A stretch of 64,000 bases of DNA from Nocardia vulneris (GTDB lineage Bacteria > Actinomycetota > Actinomycetes > Mycobacteriales > Mycobacteriaceae): positions 186,001 to 250,000 of the forward strand of contig NZ_BDCI01000023.1 of assembly GCF_001613425.1 (NCBI RefSeq), written 5' to 3'. Of this stretch, positions 6,471 through 16,087 are shown piece by piece. Position 1 is the first letter of the stretch, and every line of letters begins with the position of its first letter. Below the pieces are notes generated by a model. The model was not told where the DNA came from, did no database searches, and saw only the letters and a program-made list of their open reading frames with translations. A program made the position numbers and the translations under genes.

Positions 6471-8765
6471 GTGACTTCGCAGGTCGACACCGTCAGCGCA
6501 GCCGCAGCAACTCCCGACGTGCCGCAACCCTATAAAGAGCTGGGTCTGAAGGACGACGAGTACGCCCGCATCAAGGACATTCTCGGCCGCAGGCCGACCG
6601 ATGCCGAGTTGGCGATGTACTCGGTGATGTGGAGCGAGCACTGCTCCTACAAGTCCTCGAAGGTGCACCTGCGCTACTTCGGCCAGACCACCACCGAGCA
6701 GATGCGGGCCTCGATGCTCGCGGGCATCGGCGAGAACGCGGGCGTGGTGGACGTCGGCGACGGCTGGGCGGTCACCTTCAAGGTGGAGAGCCACAATCAC
6801 CCGTCCTATGTCGAGCCCTACCAGGGTGCGGCGACCGGCGTCGGCGGCATCGTGCGCGACATCATGGCGATGGGCGCGCGCCCGATCGCGGTGATGGATC
6901 AGCTGCGCTTCGGCGCCGCGGACGCGGCCGACACCCGGCGCGTGGTCGACGGTGTGGTGCGCGGGGTCGGCGGCTACGGCAACTCGCTCGGCCTGCCGAA
7001 TATCGGCGGCGAGACCGTGTTCGATGCCTCCTACCAAGGCAATCCGCTGGTGAACGCGCTGTGCGCGGGCGTGATGCGGGTCGAGGATCTGCACCTGGCC
7101 TTCGCCTCCGGCACCGGCAACAAGATCATTCTGTTCGGTGCGCGCACCGGCCTGGACGGCATCGGCGGCGTCTCCGTGCTCGCCTCGGACACCTTCTCCG
7201 GCGACGAATCGGGTACCGGACGCAAGAAGCTGCCGAGCGTGCAGGTGGGCGATCCGTTCACCGAGAAGGTGCTCATCGAGTGCTGCCTCGAGCTGTACGC
7301 GGCCAAGCTGGTGGTCGGCATCCAGGACCTCGGCGGCGCCGGATTGTCCTGCGCCACCTCCGAACTGGCGGCCGCGGGCGACGGCGGCATGCACATCGAG
7401 CTGGACCGGGTGCCGATGCGCGCCACCGGGATGACCCCGGCCGAGGTGCTCTCCAGCGAATCGCAGGAGCGCATGTGCGCCGTGGTGACCCCGGAGAACG
7501 TGGACGCGTTCATGGCCGTGTGCCGCAAGTGGGACACGCTCGCCACGGTGATCGGTGAGGTCACCGACGGTGACCGGCTGGTGGTCACCTGGCACGGCGA
7601 GACCGTGGTCGACGTCCCGCCGCGCACCGTCGCGCACGAGGGCCCGGTGTACGAGCGCCCGGTGCAGCGGCCGGACGAGCAGGACGCGTTGATCGCCGAC
7701 AGCACCGACAAGCTGACCCGCCCGAAGACCGGCGACGAACTGCGCGCCACGCTGCTGCAGATGCTGGCCAGCCCGCAGCTGTGCAGCCGCAAGTGGATCA
7801 CCGAGCAGTACGACCGCTACGTGCGCGGCAACACCGTGCTCGCCGAGCACGCCGACGCGGGTGTGATCCGGATCGACGAGTCGACCGGCCGCGGGATCGC
7901 GCTGGCCACCGATGCGTCCGGCCGCTACACCAAGCTGGACCCGTACACCGGCGCGCAGCTCGCGCTGGCCGAGGCGTTCCGCAATGTCGCCACCACCGGC
8001 GCGACCCCGAAGGCTGTCACCAACTGCCTGAACTTCGGCTCCCCGGAGGATCCGGGCGTGATGTGGCAGTTCCAGCAGGCCGTGCGCGGCCTCGCGGACG
8101 GCTGTGTGGCGCTGGGCATTCCGGTCACCGGCGGCAACGTGAGCTTCTACAACCAGACCGGGCAGACGGCCATCCTGCCGACCCCCGTGGTCGGCGTGCT
8201 CGGCGTCATCGACGACGTGCACCGGCGCATCCCGACCGGGCTCGGGCTGGAGCCGGGTGAGACCCTGATCCTGCTCGGTGACACCCACGACGAATTCGGC
8301 GGCTCGATCTGGTCCCAGGTCGTGCACGATCACCTGGGCGGCGTGCCGCCGAAGGTCGATTTCGCGCGCGAGCAGCTGCTGGCCGAGGTGCTCACCGCGG
8401 GTTCGCGCGACGGCATGATCAGTGCCGCACACGACCTTTCGGAGGGCGGCTTGATCCAGGCCGTCGTGGAGGCCGCGCTGGCCGGTGAAACCGGTTGCCG
8501 CATCCTGCTTCCCGAGGACGCGGACCCGTTCGTCACGTTGTTCGCCGAATCGGCGGGCCGGGTGCTCGTCGCGGTGCCGCGCTCGGAGGAGACCCGGTTC
8601 ACCAAGATGTGCACCGCCCGCGAACTGCCGTGGGTGCGCATCGGCGTGGTCGACCAGGGCGCGGATTCGGTTGAGGTGCAAGGACAGTTCTCCGTCCCGA
8701 TGGACGAGCTGCGGGCCGCGCACGAGGGCACGCTGCCGAAGTTGTTCGGAGCAAGTGCGCTCTGA
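6471..8765 (+). CDS. purL: phosphoribosylformylglycinamidine synthase, large subunit PurL
   Basis: A 764-residue PurL of the small (three-component) type. It converts FGAR, ATP and glutamine-derived ammonia to FGAM in step four of purine synthesis, with PurS and PurQ, which are not in this window. The N-terminal signature WSEHCSYKSSK, the SHNHPS nucleotide site (about residue 107) and two repeated ATP-binding halves are present. The length is close to M. tuberculosis PurL (754). The GTG start at 6471 has AAAGGA upstream. The stop overlaps the next start (TGATG at 8763-8767), so the hydrolase gene downstream is translationally coupled. Confidence 0.97.
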   Translation: MTSQVDTVSAAAATPDVPQPYKELGLKDDEYARIKDILGRRPTDAELAMYSVMWSEHCSYKSSKVHLRYFGQTTTEQMRASMLAGIGENAGVVDVGDGWAVTFKVESHNHPSYVEPYQGAATGVGGIVRDIMAMGARPIAVMDQLRFGAADAADTRRVVDGVVRGVGGYGNSLGLPNIGGETVFDASYQGNPLVNALCAGVMRVEDLHLAFASGTGNKIILFGARTGLDGIGGVSVLASDTFSGDESGTGRKKLPSVQVGDPFTEKVLIECCLELYAAKLVVGIQDLGGAGLSCATSELAAAGDGGMHIELDRVPMRATGMTPAEVLSSESQERMCAVVTPENVDAFMAVCRKWDTLATVIGEVTDGDRLVVTWHGETVVDVPPRTVAHEGPVYERPVQRPDEQDALIADSTDKLTRPKTGDELRATLLQMLASPQLCSRKWITEQYDRYVRGNTVLAEHADAGVIRIDESTGRGIALATDASGRYTKLDPYTGAQLALAEAFRNVATTGATPKAVTNCLNFGSPEDPGVMWQFQQAVRGLADGCVALGIPVTGGNVSFYNQTGQTAILPTPVVGVLGVIDDVHRRIPTGLGLEPGETLILLGDTHDEFGGSIWSQVVHDHLGGVPPKVDFAREQLLAEVLTAGSRDGMISAAHDLSEGGLIQAVVEAALAGETGCRILLPEDADPFVTLFAESAGRVLVAVPRSEETRFTKMCTARELPWVRIGVVDQGADSVEVQGQFSVPMDELRAAHEGTLPKLFGASAL

Positions 8766-10522
8766 TGGCGGCTGAGGCTGGAGCGGTCTCAGTAGTACGT
8801 GTGCGCGTCGGCGCCGGCCGGATCGTCGGCGCCGTCGAGCGTTTCTTCCGCCCGAACTACGTGGGTCTCGTCGTCGCGACGCTGTTCTTCTCGTTGTCGC
8901 TGACGCCCTCGCTGCTGCCGCGGGATTGGCTGTTCGAGGGACTCATCGGCGGGGTCAACGCGGCCATCGGCTACGGCGTCGGCTGTCTGCTGGAGTTGAT
9001 GTACCGCAGCTGGATTCGGCCGCGGCTGCCCGAGCAGGTCACCAAGGTGCTGGCGGATCTGCCCACCTGGCTGCCCGCGGTGGTGAAGGTCGTGGTGTTG
9101 CTCGGCTGTGTACTCACCGCGGTGCTCATGCTGGTGCAGTCGGCGCGCTGGCAGCGCGAGATCACCCAGCTGATGGGCATGGACGACATCACGACCAGCG
9201 GCTTCCTGCGCACCGGTGCGTTGAGCGCCGCCGTGATCGCGCTGGTGATCGGCGTGTTCCGGGCGGTGCGCTGGCTGGTGCGGTGGGTCGCGGGTGAGCT
9301 GACGAAGTGGGTGCACGTCCCGCGCCGCCTGGCCATGCCGCTCGGCTTCCTGATCGTCACCATCGTTGCCGTCACGCTGTTCAACGGCGTGCTGGCGAAA
9401 GCCTTCTTCTCGGTGGCGAATTCGGCGTTCAGCGTGCGCAACAGCCACACCTCGCCCAACGCCACGCAACCTCAACTGCCCGAAAGATCCGGCAGCCCGG
9501 CCTCGTTGGCGAAGTGGGAGACCCTCGGCTCGGAGGGGCGATGGTTCGTCTCCTACGTGCCGAGCGCCGCGGATATCGAAAAGGTCACCGGCAAACCGGC
9601 CAAGGAGCCGATCCGGGTGTACACCGGCCTGGAATCGGCGGACGGTCCCGAGGCCCAAGCCGAACTGGCCGTCGCCGAACTCGAACGCACCGGGGCCTTC
9701 GATCGCAAGGTCCTGGTCGTGGTGACCACGACCGGTACCGGCTGGGTCGACTCGACCAGCGCCGAATCCGTGGAGATGATGTACGGCGGCGACAGCGCGA
9801 TCGTCGCCACCCAGTACTCGTACCTACCCAGCGTGCTGTCCTTCCTGTCGGACAAGGACAAGGCCACCCGGATGGGAAAGCTGGTGTTCGACAAGGTGTA
9901 CGAGCACTGGTCGGTGCGGCCGGCCGAGGCCAGGCCGAAGTTGCTCGTCTACGGGGAGAGCCTCGGCTCGCAGGGGGCCGAAGGCGCGTTCTCCGGTCTC
10001 GCCGACCTGCGCAACCGGACCGACGGCGTGCTGTGGGTGGGGCCGCCGAACTCGAACCGGTTGTGGAGTGAGTTCGTCGCGCGGCGCGATCCGGGGTCCC
10101 CCGAGGTATTGCCGACCTACGCCGACGGACTCGTGGTGCGCTTCGCAGACGGTCGCGGCGATCTGTGGCAGCCGTCGAGCACCTGGCTGACACCGCGCGT
10201 CGCCTACCTGCAGCACGCGTCCGATCCGGTGGTGTGGTGGTCGCCGGATCTGCTGTTCAGCGAACCGGATTGGCTGCGCGAGCCGCGTGGTTCCGACGTG
10301 TCGCCGACGATGGCGTGGTATCCGATCGTCACGTTCTGGCAGGTCGCCGCCGATCTGCCCAATGCGCAGGGCGTCAACGACGGGCACGGGCATCGCTACG
10401 GCACGCTGGTGCTCGACGCCTGGGCCGCGATCGCACAGCCGCCGGACTGGACCGCCGATCTCTCGGACCGGATCCGAAACTACTTGGCGGAGTCGGCCGT
10501 TCGGGAACGCTCGCTCAAATGA
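8765..10522 (+). CDS. membrane alpha/beta-hydrolase of the Abhydrolase_9 family, copy 1
   Basis: A 585-residue protein with an N-terminal membrane domain (four to five hydrophobic segments, about residues 35-225; Abhydrolase_9_N) and a C-terminal alpha/beta-hydrolase domain (Abhydrolase_9). The nucleophile elbow is YGESLGSQG near residue 400; acid and base probably lie in the conserved HASDPVVWW and DGHGHRYG segments. Substrate unknown; the family is common in actinobacteria and suggests a lipid or envelope substrate at the membrane. Its start overlaps the purL stop by one base. A paralogue lies at 11115-12854, separated by an oppositely oriented gene. Confidence 0.8.
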   Translation: MAAEAGAVSVVRVRVGAGRIVGAVERFFRPNYVGLVVATLFFSLSLTPSLLPRDWLFEGLIGGVNAAIGYGVGCLLELMYRSWIRPRLPEQVTKVLADLPTWLPAVVKVVVLLGCVLTAVLMLVQSARWQREITQLMGMDDITTSGFLRTGALSAAVIALVIGVFRAVRWLVRWVAGELTKWVHVPRRLAMPLGFLIVTIVAVTLFNGVLAKAFFSVANSAFSVRNSHTSPNATQPQLPERSGSPASLAKWETLGSEGRWFVSYVPSAADIEKVTGKPAKEPIRVYTGLESADGPEAQAELAVAELERTGAFDRKVLVVVTTTGTGWVDSTSAESVEMMYGGDSAIVATQYSYLPSVLSFLSDKDKATRMGKLVFDKVYEHWSVRPAEARPKLLVYGESLGSQGAEGAFSGLADLRNRTDGVLWVGPPNSNRLWSEFVARRDPGSPEVLPTYADGLVVRFADGRGDLWQPSSTWLTPRVAYLQHASDPVVWWSPDLLFSEPDWLREPRGSDVSPTMAWYPIVTFWQVAADLPNAQGVNDGHGHRYGTLVLDAWAAIAQPPDWTADLSDRIRNYLAESAVRERSLK

Positions 10523-10538
10523 CGAGTTGATCCGCTGA

Positions 10539-10579
10539 CCTGGGCGGGCCAGGACCCCTCGTCACCGGGCCCGCCCAGG
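10539..10579. terminator. bidirectional hairpin between convergent genes
   Basis: CCTGGGCGGGCC (10539-10550) pairs perfectly with GGCCCGCCCAGG (10568-10579) around a 17-base loop. It lies between the convergent hydrolase and YiaA/B genes and probably ends both transcripts. No T-run is present. Confidence 0.6.
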
Positions 10580-10586
10580 AGCGTGA

Positions 10587-10877
10587 TCAGGCGATGGTGT
10601 TGAACGGATCGTGCTCGGCGAGCAGCTTTTCCATCCGTGCCTGATCGATGCGACCGTGTACGGTCGCGGCTTCGTGCTGGTCCCGCACCACCTTCGCCAA
10701 GGTGAAGGTGCTGGTGACCAGGAAGAGAAGGCTCATCGCCAGAAAGCTGCGCTGCCAGATGTCCAGCGGCAGATACAGAATGCCCGCGCCCGCCCCGAAA
10801 AAGCTGACGCCGAACGCGATCGCGGCCTGGGCGACGAAGGCCGAGGTGGTCTTCGGCTGTGCGTTGGGAGTGCTCAT
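10587..10877 (-). CDS. YiaA/YiaB-type two-helix membrane protein
   Basis: A 96-residue inner-membrane protein. Two hydrophobic helices (about residues 13-35 and 42-62) separated by LPLDIWQRSF match the YiaAB two-helix domain. The C terminus is charged and cytoplasmic in style (KVVRDQHEAATVHGRIDQ). The ATG at 10877 reads MSTPNAQPKT; longer upstream starts give unlikely arginine-rich extensions. The molecular role of the family is unknown. It sits alone on the minus strand between the two paralogous hydrolase genes. Confidence 0.8.
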   Translation of the reverse strand: MSTPNAQPKTTSAFVAQAAIAFGVSFFGAGAGILYLPLDIWQRSFLAMSLLFLVTSTFTLAKVVRDQHEAATVHGRIDQARMEKLLAEHDPFNTIA

Positions 10878-11114
10878 GCCAAGAATTCTGGCGACACGCG
10901 TACCCGCACAACCGTGTACAACTACTCGAGCACCCTGGGTAGTTGCCGATCCGCCGTTGCGGGAGACGACAGGCGCGGTAGGCGAGTGTGATCTGTGTCG
11001 ATCCGCCGCGTGGCGGCCTGGCCAACGCTCGCCGGCGGAACCGGACCGCCATACTGTTGCGATGATGATCGCTATGGAACTGCTCGCGGCCGAACTCCGC
11101 ACGCGCTGAGTTTC

Positions 11115-12854
11115 GTGCTAGAGACCGCCTCCACCCTGACGAAGCTGCGTACGCGCGGCGTCGTCGTCGTGCGGCGCGTGGAAGACGTCATCGACCTGAA
11201 CTATGTCGGACTGGTCTTCGCCACGTTGTTCTTCGCGCTGTCGGTGACGCCGTCGTTGGTGCCACGCGACTGGCTGTTCCAGGGCCTGATCAGTGGTGTC
11301 AACGCCGCGCTCGGCTACGGCGTCGGCTGTCTGCTCGAGTGGCTGTTCCGGTTGTGGGTGCGGCCGCGGCTGCAGAAGTTCCTGCCGCCGCCGCCCACCT
11401 GGGTGCGCTACGCCGTGAAGTCCGCGATCCTGTTCACCGCCGCCTTGAGCGCCGCGCTGATGCTGGTTCAGTCGGCGCGCTGGCAGCGCGAGATCACCGC
11501 GCTGATGGGCATGGAAGGCACCACGACACCGGCCTATCTGCGTACCGGCTTGCTGAGCATGGCGGTCGGCGCGGCCGTGGTGGCCGCGTACCGGACGGTG
11601 CGCGAGACCATCCTGTTCCTGGCCCGGCTGCTCAACCGGTGGGTCCGGGTGCCGCGCGAGCTGGCGCCCGCCGCCGGCTTCCTGGTGCTCGTCGTACTGA
11701 CCGTGACGATCTTCAACGGCGTGGCCTCGCGGGCGTTCTTCGCGGTGGCCAATTCGGCGTTCAGCGTGCGCAATGACCACACCTCGACGAATGCGGTCCA
11801 GCCGACCCAGCCGGAACGTTCCGGCAGTCCCGCGTCACTGGCCAAATGGGAGACCCTCGGGTTCGAGGGGCGGTGGTTCGTCTCGCACGGACCGACCGCG
11901 AGCAAGATCAGCGAGGTGACCGGCAAGCCCGCGCGCGAGCCGATCCGCGCCTACGTCGGGTTGGAGTCGGCCGAGAACGGCGAGGAACCCGCCGAGCTGG
12001 CGGCCGCCGAACTCGAACGCACCGGCGCCTTCGACCGCAAGGTGCTCGTGGTGGTGACGACCACCGGCACCGGCTGGGTGAATGCCATGGCGGCGGGTGC
12101 GATCGAGTACATGTATGGCGGTGACAGTGCGATCATCGCCACGCAGTACTCGTATCTGCCGAGCGTGCTGTCGTTCCTGGCCGACCGCGGTAAGGCCGCG
12201 ACGGCCGGAAAAGAGCTGTTCGACGCGGTGTATCGGCACTGGAGCGCGCGGCCGCAACAGCAGCGACCGAAGCTGCTGGTCTACGGGGAGAGCCTGGGCT
12301 CGCAGGGCTCCGAGGCGGCGTTCGACGGGCTCGCCGACCTGCGGACGAAGGTGGACGGCGCGCTCTGGGTGGGGCCGCCGAACTCGAATCGCCTGTGGGA
12401 GCAGTTCGTTTCGCGGCGCGATCCGGGCTCACGCGAGGTCGAGCCGGTTTATGCGGACGGCTTGGTCGTGCGATTCGCCTCGGACAGTGCGGATCTCGCG
12501 CGTCCGTCCACCGAGTGGCGGCCGCCGCGGATCGCGTACCTGCAACACGCCTCGGACCCGATCGTCTGGTGGTCGACGGATCTGATCTTCTCGCAACCGG
12601 ATTGGCTGTCGGAGCCGCGCGGTTCCGATGTCTCCTCGCAGATGCGCTGGTGGCCGTTCGTCACCTTCTGGCAGGTGGCCGCCGACCTCACCAATGCCCA
12701 GGGCGTCACCGACGGGCACGGGCACCGCTACGGCAGCCTCGTGCTGGACGGCTGGGCGGCGGTGGCGGCGCCGCCGGACTGGTCGGCGTCGATGTCGGAC
12801 CGGATCAGGGCGGAGATCGAGTCCGCCGAGGATTTCGAACGGAAGATCAAGTGA
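11115..12854 (+). CDS. membrane alpha/beta-hydrolase of the Abhydrolase_9 family, copy 2
   Basis: About 579 residues, clearly paralogous to the protein at 8765-10522. Shared segments include LFNGV/IFNGV, AFSVRN, ERSGSPASLAKWETLG, YGESLGSQG (nucleophile elbow), VGPPNSNRLW and DGHGHRYG. The membrane half and the hydrolase half are both intact. The start is uncertain: GTG 11115 aligns best with copy 1 but has no good Shine-Dalgarno box. The next gene overlaps its stop codon (GTGA), making an operon with the CPBP protease. The copies have diverged widely outside the core, so this is an old duplication. Confidence 0.8.
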   Translation: MLETASTLTKLRTRGVVVVRRVEDVIDLNYVGLVFATLFFALSVTPSLVPRDWLFQGLISGVNAALGYGVGCLLEWLFRLWVRPRLQKFLPPPPTWVRYAVKSAILFTAALSAALMLVQSARWQREITALMGMEGTTTPAYLRTGLLSMAVGAAVVAAYRTVRETILFLARLLNRWVRVPRELAPAAGFLVLVVLTVTIFNGVASRAFFAVANSAFSVRNDHTSTNAVQPTQPERSGSPASLAKWETLGFEGRWFVSHGPTASKISEVTGKPAREPIRAYVGLESAENGEEPAELAAAELERTGAFDRKVLVVVTTTGTGWVNAMAAGAIEYMYGGDSAIIATQYSYLPSVLSFLADRGKAATAGKELFDAVYRHWSARPQQQRPKLLVYGESLGSQGSEAAFDGLADLRTKVDGALWVGPPNSNRLWEQFVSRRDPGSREVEPVYADGLVVRFASDSADLARPSTEWRPPRIAYLQHASDPIVWWSTDLIFSQPDWLSEPRGSDVSSQMRWWPFVTFWQVAADLTNAQGVTDGHGHRYGSLVLDGWAAVAAPPDWSASMSDRIRAEIESAEDFERKIK

Positions 12855-13531
12855 GCCGTATACCGAAAGCCGTTGCTGCCATCGGGCTTCCGCTGGTCTG
12901 GAGCAATCTGGTGTTGCCCGGGCTCGGACTCGGCGTGCGCGGGCGGACCGCGGCCAATGCCGGATTCGCCACGGCTTATGCGGTTTCCTTTCGGGGCGTG
13001 CCTGATTGGTTCTCTGTGAAGGGTTTTCGTTACGGTGCGGTGTCGGCTGCGCTGGTTGCCGCCGGTTATGGTGTGGCACTGGCGATTCCGTCGGCGCGCC
13101 GAGGTTTGGCGGCCGCCGCTGATCGAGCGCCGGATGTCCCGATCGCCGAGTGGGTCGGTGTGCACATCCCGATCGGCACGGTTTACAGCGAAGAGCTGAT
13201 CTTCCGTGCGACGTTGGAACCCTTGCTGGACAAGGCTTTCGGTTCGATCGTCGGCGCCGTGGTGGGTTCGTCTACCTTCGGCTTCTGGCATATCCATCCG
13301 GCGCGAGCCGCGGGTGACAGTGTTCCGATGACCGTGGCCGCCACCGCCGCGGGCGGTTTCGTTCTCGGCTGGCTCCGCCGTCGTACCGCGAGCGCCACAG
13401 CCCCCGCTCTGCTGCATCTCGCGACGAATGCGGGTGGCGCCGTTGCGCCGCAATTGGCTCGGCGACTGTCCTTCGAGCAGGGCGAGGCGCGGCCATCGCT
13501 GGATCGGCCGGTTGCCGGGGGCGACCGCTAG
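12851..13531 (+). CDS. CPBP family intramembrane metalloprotease
   Basis: A 226-residue membrane protein with the three CPBP (Abi/Rce1-like) motifs in order: EELIFR (EExxxR), FGFWH (FxxxH) and HLATN (HxxxN). The Glu and His residues form the metal site of glutamic-type intramembrane proteases. M. tuberculosis Rv0804 occupies the corresponding place beside purL, as far as I recall. The GTG start is fused to the previous stop (GTGA, 12851-12854), so the gene is coupled to the hydrolase. The substrate is unknown; some relatives process prenylated or bacteriocin-like peptides, but nothing here shows that. Confidence 0.8.
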   Translation: MSRIPKAVAAIGLPLVWSNLVLPGLGLGVRGRTAANAGFATAYAVSFRGVPDWFSVKGFRYGAVSAALVAAGYGVALAIPSARRGLAAAADRAPDVPIAEWVGVHIPIGTVYSEELIFRATLEPLLDKAFGSIVGAVVGSSTFGFWHIHPARAAGDSVPMTVAATAAGGFVLGWLRRRTASATAPALLHLATNAGGAVAPQLARRLSFEQGEARPSLDRPVAGGDR

Positions 13532-13643
13532 CGCGTTCCCGCACCGAGCCGACATGTGTTGCCGGTCGGGCACTTTGTGATCGCCGAATTCCACTGAATC
13601 GGCTGTGAACTGGCATTTCTGACGACTCTTGCGTACAACGTTC

Positions 13644-13657
13644 CTGTATGAGTACAG
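13644..13657. promoter_or_regulatory. inverted repeat in the promoter region of the serine hydrolase gene
   Basis: CTGTATGAGTACAG has 5-bp arms and a 4-base centre, 57 bp before the start at 13714; TTGCG upstream (13629-13633) and CGCAA downstream (13662-13666) flank it. Possibly a TetR-type operator. Confidence 0.3.
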
Positions 13658-13713
13658 TGTTCGCAACAGGAGAACGGCGTACGCGCCGACTTGAAGTAGG
13701 GCAGGAGAAGGAC

Positions 13714-15171
13714 ATGTCGAACGCGGTGAACCAGGGCGTCGAAGGTGGTCGGAAGCCAGGCGGCACTGTGGCTGGGCGGGCGTTCCCCCTGGCGCATTGG
13801 CAGCAGCGGCTGGACGAACTGCGTGCCACGCACCATGTGCCCGGCGCGGCGCTGGCCGTGCTGGTCGACGGTGAAATTCACGAAATCGCCAGCGGGGTAC
13901 TGCATCGCGGCACCGGCGTACCGGTCACCACCGACGCGGTGTTCCTGTGCGGTTCGGTCGCGAAGGTCTACACCGCGACGATGATCGTGCGGCTCGCGGA
14001 TGCGGGCAAACTGGATCTCGACGCCCGGGTGACGGATGTGCTGCCCGAGTTCGCGACGCCGGATGCCGAAGCGACCCAACAGATCACGGTGCGTCAGCTG
14101 CTCAGTCACACCGGCGGCGTGACCAACGACTTCAACTTCGACGGCGGCCGCGGCGACGACTGCCTCGCCCGATATGTCGAGGCGGCAAGGGAAGTCGCGC
14201 TCGACTGCAAACCGGGGACCGCGATGTCCTACGGCAGCCTGGGCTACGGAGTGCTCGGGCGCATCATCGAGGTGATCACCGGCACCACCTTCGATCAGGC
14301 ACTACAGGATCTGATCGCCACCCCGCTCGGCCTGGACCATCTGGTGACACTGCCGGAACAGGCGCTGAAGTTCCCCACCGCGATGAGCCACCTCGGTGCG
14401 CCGGGGGCCTACCCGGAACCCGCGCCGGAGTGGGACATCATGCCGCGTGCGGTCGCGCCGATGGCCAGGGTGATCACTTCCGCGGGCGACATGGTGCGGT
14501 TCGCCCGCCTGCACCTCGACGGTGGTCGCGCCGCCGACGGCACCGCGCTGCTGTCCGCGCAAGCCGTTGCGGCGATGCAGGATCAGGTGGTGGAGGTGCC
14601 GGACAAGTGGTCGGTCAGCGCGGACGGATGGGGTCTGGGCTGGACCCTGTACGACTGGGACGGCATCAAAGGATTCGGCCACGACGGTGCCGCGATCGGC
14701 CAGTACGCGTACCTGCGGGTCGTCCCTGCGGCCGGGGTGGCGGTCGCGCTGCTCACCAATGGTGGTGGCGCGCGCCAGCTTTACGCGTCGCTGTTCCGTG
14801 AGCTGCTCGGCGAATTGGCCGGGGTGCGGGTGCCGGAGGCCTTCGCCCCGGCCGACCCGCCGGTGCAGGTGGACATCGCGCCGTTCGTCGGCACCTACCG
14901 TCGAGCCGGTGTCGTGATCACGGTCAGCAAGCGCGCGGACGGATCCGCGCACATGCTCTACGAATTCGTCGACGACATGAAGGACATGTCCCCACCCCTG
15001 AGCATGGACCTCACGCCGGTCTCGCCCACCGTCTTCGCTGCTTCCGGCGCCGGCCCCTCATTCAGCGAGGACTACATGCCCGTCGTCTTCAGCACCCTCA
15101 CCGACGGCACCGAAGCCTGCTACGTAGGCATGCGCGCCACCCCGAAACACCCCACCCCTGAAGCCAGGTAG
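13714..15171 (+). CDS. serine hydrolase of the class C beta-lactamase / esterase family
   Basis: A 485-residue protein of the beta-lactamase (PF00144) family, which includes class C beta-lactamases, DD-peptidases and EstB-type esterases. The SxxK motif is in CGSVAKVYT (catalytic Ser and Lys). The second motif, normally YxN, reads YGS, and the third is HDG in FGHDGAAIG. A C-terminal domain of about 110 residues resembles the lipocalin-like extension of such enzymes. No signal peptide is seen, so an intracellular esterase is more likely than a resistance enzyme. ATG 13714 follows an excellent ribosome site (AGGAGAAGG); an earlier ATG at 13648 lacks one. Confidence 0.8.
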   Translation: MSNAVNQGVEGGRKPGGTVAGRAFPLAHWQQRLDELRATHHVPGAALAVLVDGEIHEIASGVLHRGTGVPVTTDAVFLCGSVAKVYTATMIVRLADAGKLDLDARVTDVLPEFATPDAEATQQITVRQLLSHTGGVTNDFNFDGGRGDDCLARYVEAAREVALDCKPGTAMSYGSLGYGVLGRIIEVITGTTFDQALQDLIATPLGLDHLVTLPEQALKFPTAMSHLGAPGAYPEPAPEWDIMPRAVAPMARVITSAGDMVRFARLHLDGGRAADGTALLSAQAVAAMQDQVVEVPDKWSVSADGWGLGWTLYDWDGIKGFGHDGAAIGQYAYLRVVPAAGVAVALLTNGGGARQLYASLFRELLGELAGVRVPEAFAPADPPVQVDIAPFVGTYRRAGVVITVSKRADGSAHMLYEFVDDMKDMSPPLSMDLTPVSPTVFAASGAGPSFSEDYMPVVFSTLTDGTEACYVGMRATPKHPTPEAR

Positions 15172-15226
15172 CAAGGGCGCCAGGGCGTCGGATCGAAGGT
15201 GGGGGTGCGTCGGTAATGTCGGTGGG

Positions 15227-15619
15227 GTGGCACGTCAGACGGTGAGTCCGGCCGAGTTGCGGTCGGCGGTGGATGCGGTGAGCGAATGGTTGCGGGATGA
15301 ATCGGCGGCGGCGCCTGCGCGCACCGAACTCGCCGCGGCGGTCCGCGCGACGGCCCGCACACTGGCCGCTTCGGCACCCGGCCACTCGGTGGAGGTCCGG
15401 GTGCCGCCGTTCGTCGCGGTCCAATGCATCGAGGGCCCCCGCCACACCAGGGGCACACCGCCGAACGTCGTCGAAACCGACCCGCGCACTTGGCTACTCC
15501 TCGCCACCGGCCTCCTGGATTTCGACGCCGCCGTCACCTCCGGCGCCCTCACCGCCTCCGGCAACCGCGCCCCCGAAGTAGCCCACTGGCTCCCCATAGC
15601 CCGCCTCGCCGCGGAGTGA
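15227..15619 (+). CDS. small sterol-carrier-family protein (Rv0807-like)
   Basis: A 130-residue soluble protein beginning MARQTVSPAELRSAV. It resembles the bacterial SCP-ortholog family that sits beside purF in mycobacteria (Rv0807) and is annotated as sterol carrier family from fold similarity. The core VEVRVPPFVAVQCIEGPRHTRG and the following NVVETDPRTWLLLATG are the recognisable parts. Lipid binding has not been shown as far as I know. The start is GTG 15227. The last residues (LPIARLAAE) are the source of the 134-bp repeats that follow. Confidence 0.7.
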   Translation: MARQTVSPAELRSAVDAVSEWLRDESAAAPARTELAAAVRATARTLAASAPGHSVEVRVPPFVAVQCIEGPRHTRGTPPNVVETDPRTWLLLATGLLDFDAAVTSGALTASGNRAPEVAHWLPIARLAAE

Positions 15620-15890
15620 ACCCACTGGGCTCAGCGGCCGTAGGCCCGGGCCTTTGGATTTCGCCGCCGTCGTGAACTTCAGCTCTACGTGTCGGGCGAC
15701 GGTGCCCCGAAGGAGCCTATAGGTTGCCGATCGCCCGCCTCGCCGCGGATTGAACCCACTGGGCTCAGCTGCCGTAGGCCCGGGCCTTTGCATTTCGCCG
15801 CCGTCGTGAACTTCAGCTCTACGTGTCGGGCGACGGTGCCCCGAAGGAGCCCATAGGTTACCGATCGCCCGCCTCGCCGCGGATTGAACC
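15599..15890 (+). repeat. 134-bp tandem repeats copying the tail of the SCP-like gene
   Basis: Unit 1 (15599-15732) begins inside the gene tail, unit 2 is 15733-15866, and a partial third copy covers 15867-15890. The two full units differ at few positions. Each boundary repeats GCCCGCCTCGCCGCGGA and a stop, so YRLPIARLAAD-stop and HRLPIARLAAD-stop can be read after the true LPIARLAAE-stop. The rest of each unit is non-coding. Origin by slippage or unequal exchange is likely. Confidence 0.85.
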
Positions 15891-16087
15891 GCCGGGCGGG
15901 GCTGTCCGGTGGGCCGCCGGGCTCTCGGATATCGCCCGCCAACGAGGAGTTCGCACTTTTCCGCTGCGGGTAACCGCACCCTGAAGTCGCGTACTGACTA
16001 CTGAATGTGGCTGCGCTCGGATGTTGTTGGACGCCAAGGGTTATGGGTTCGCTGCCGTCGTGGCGTCCGACACGTTCTTCCGGCGGG

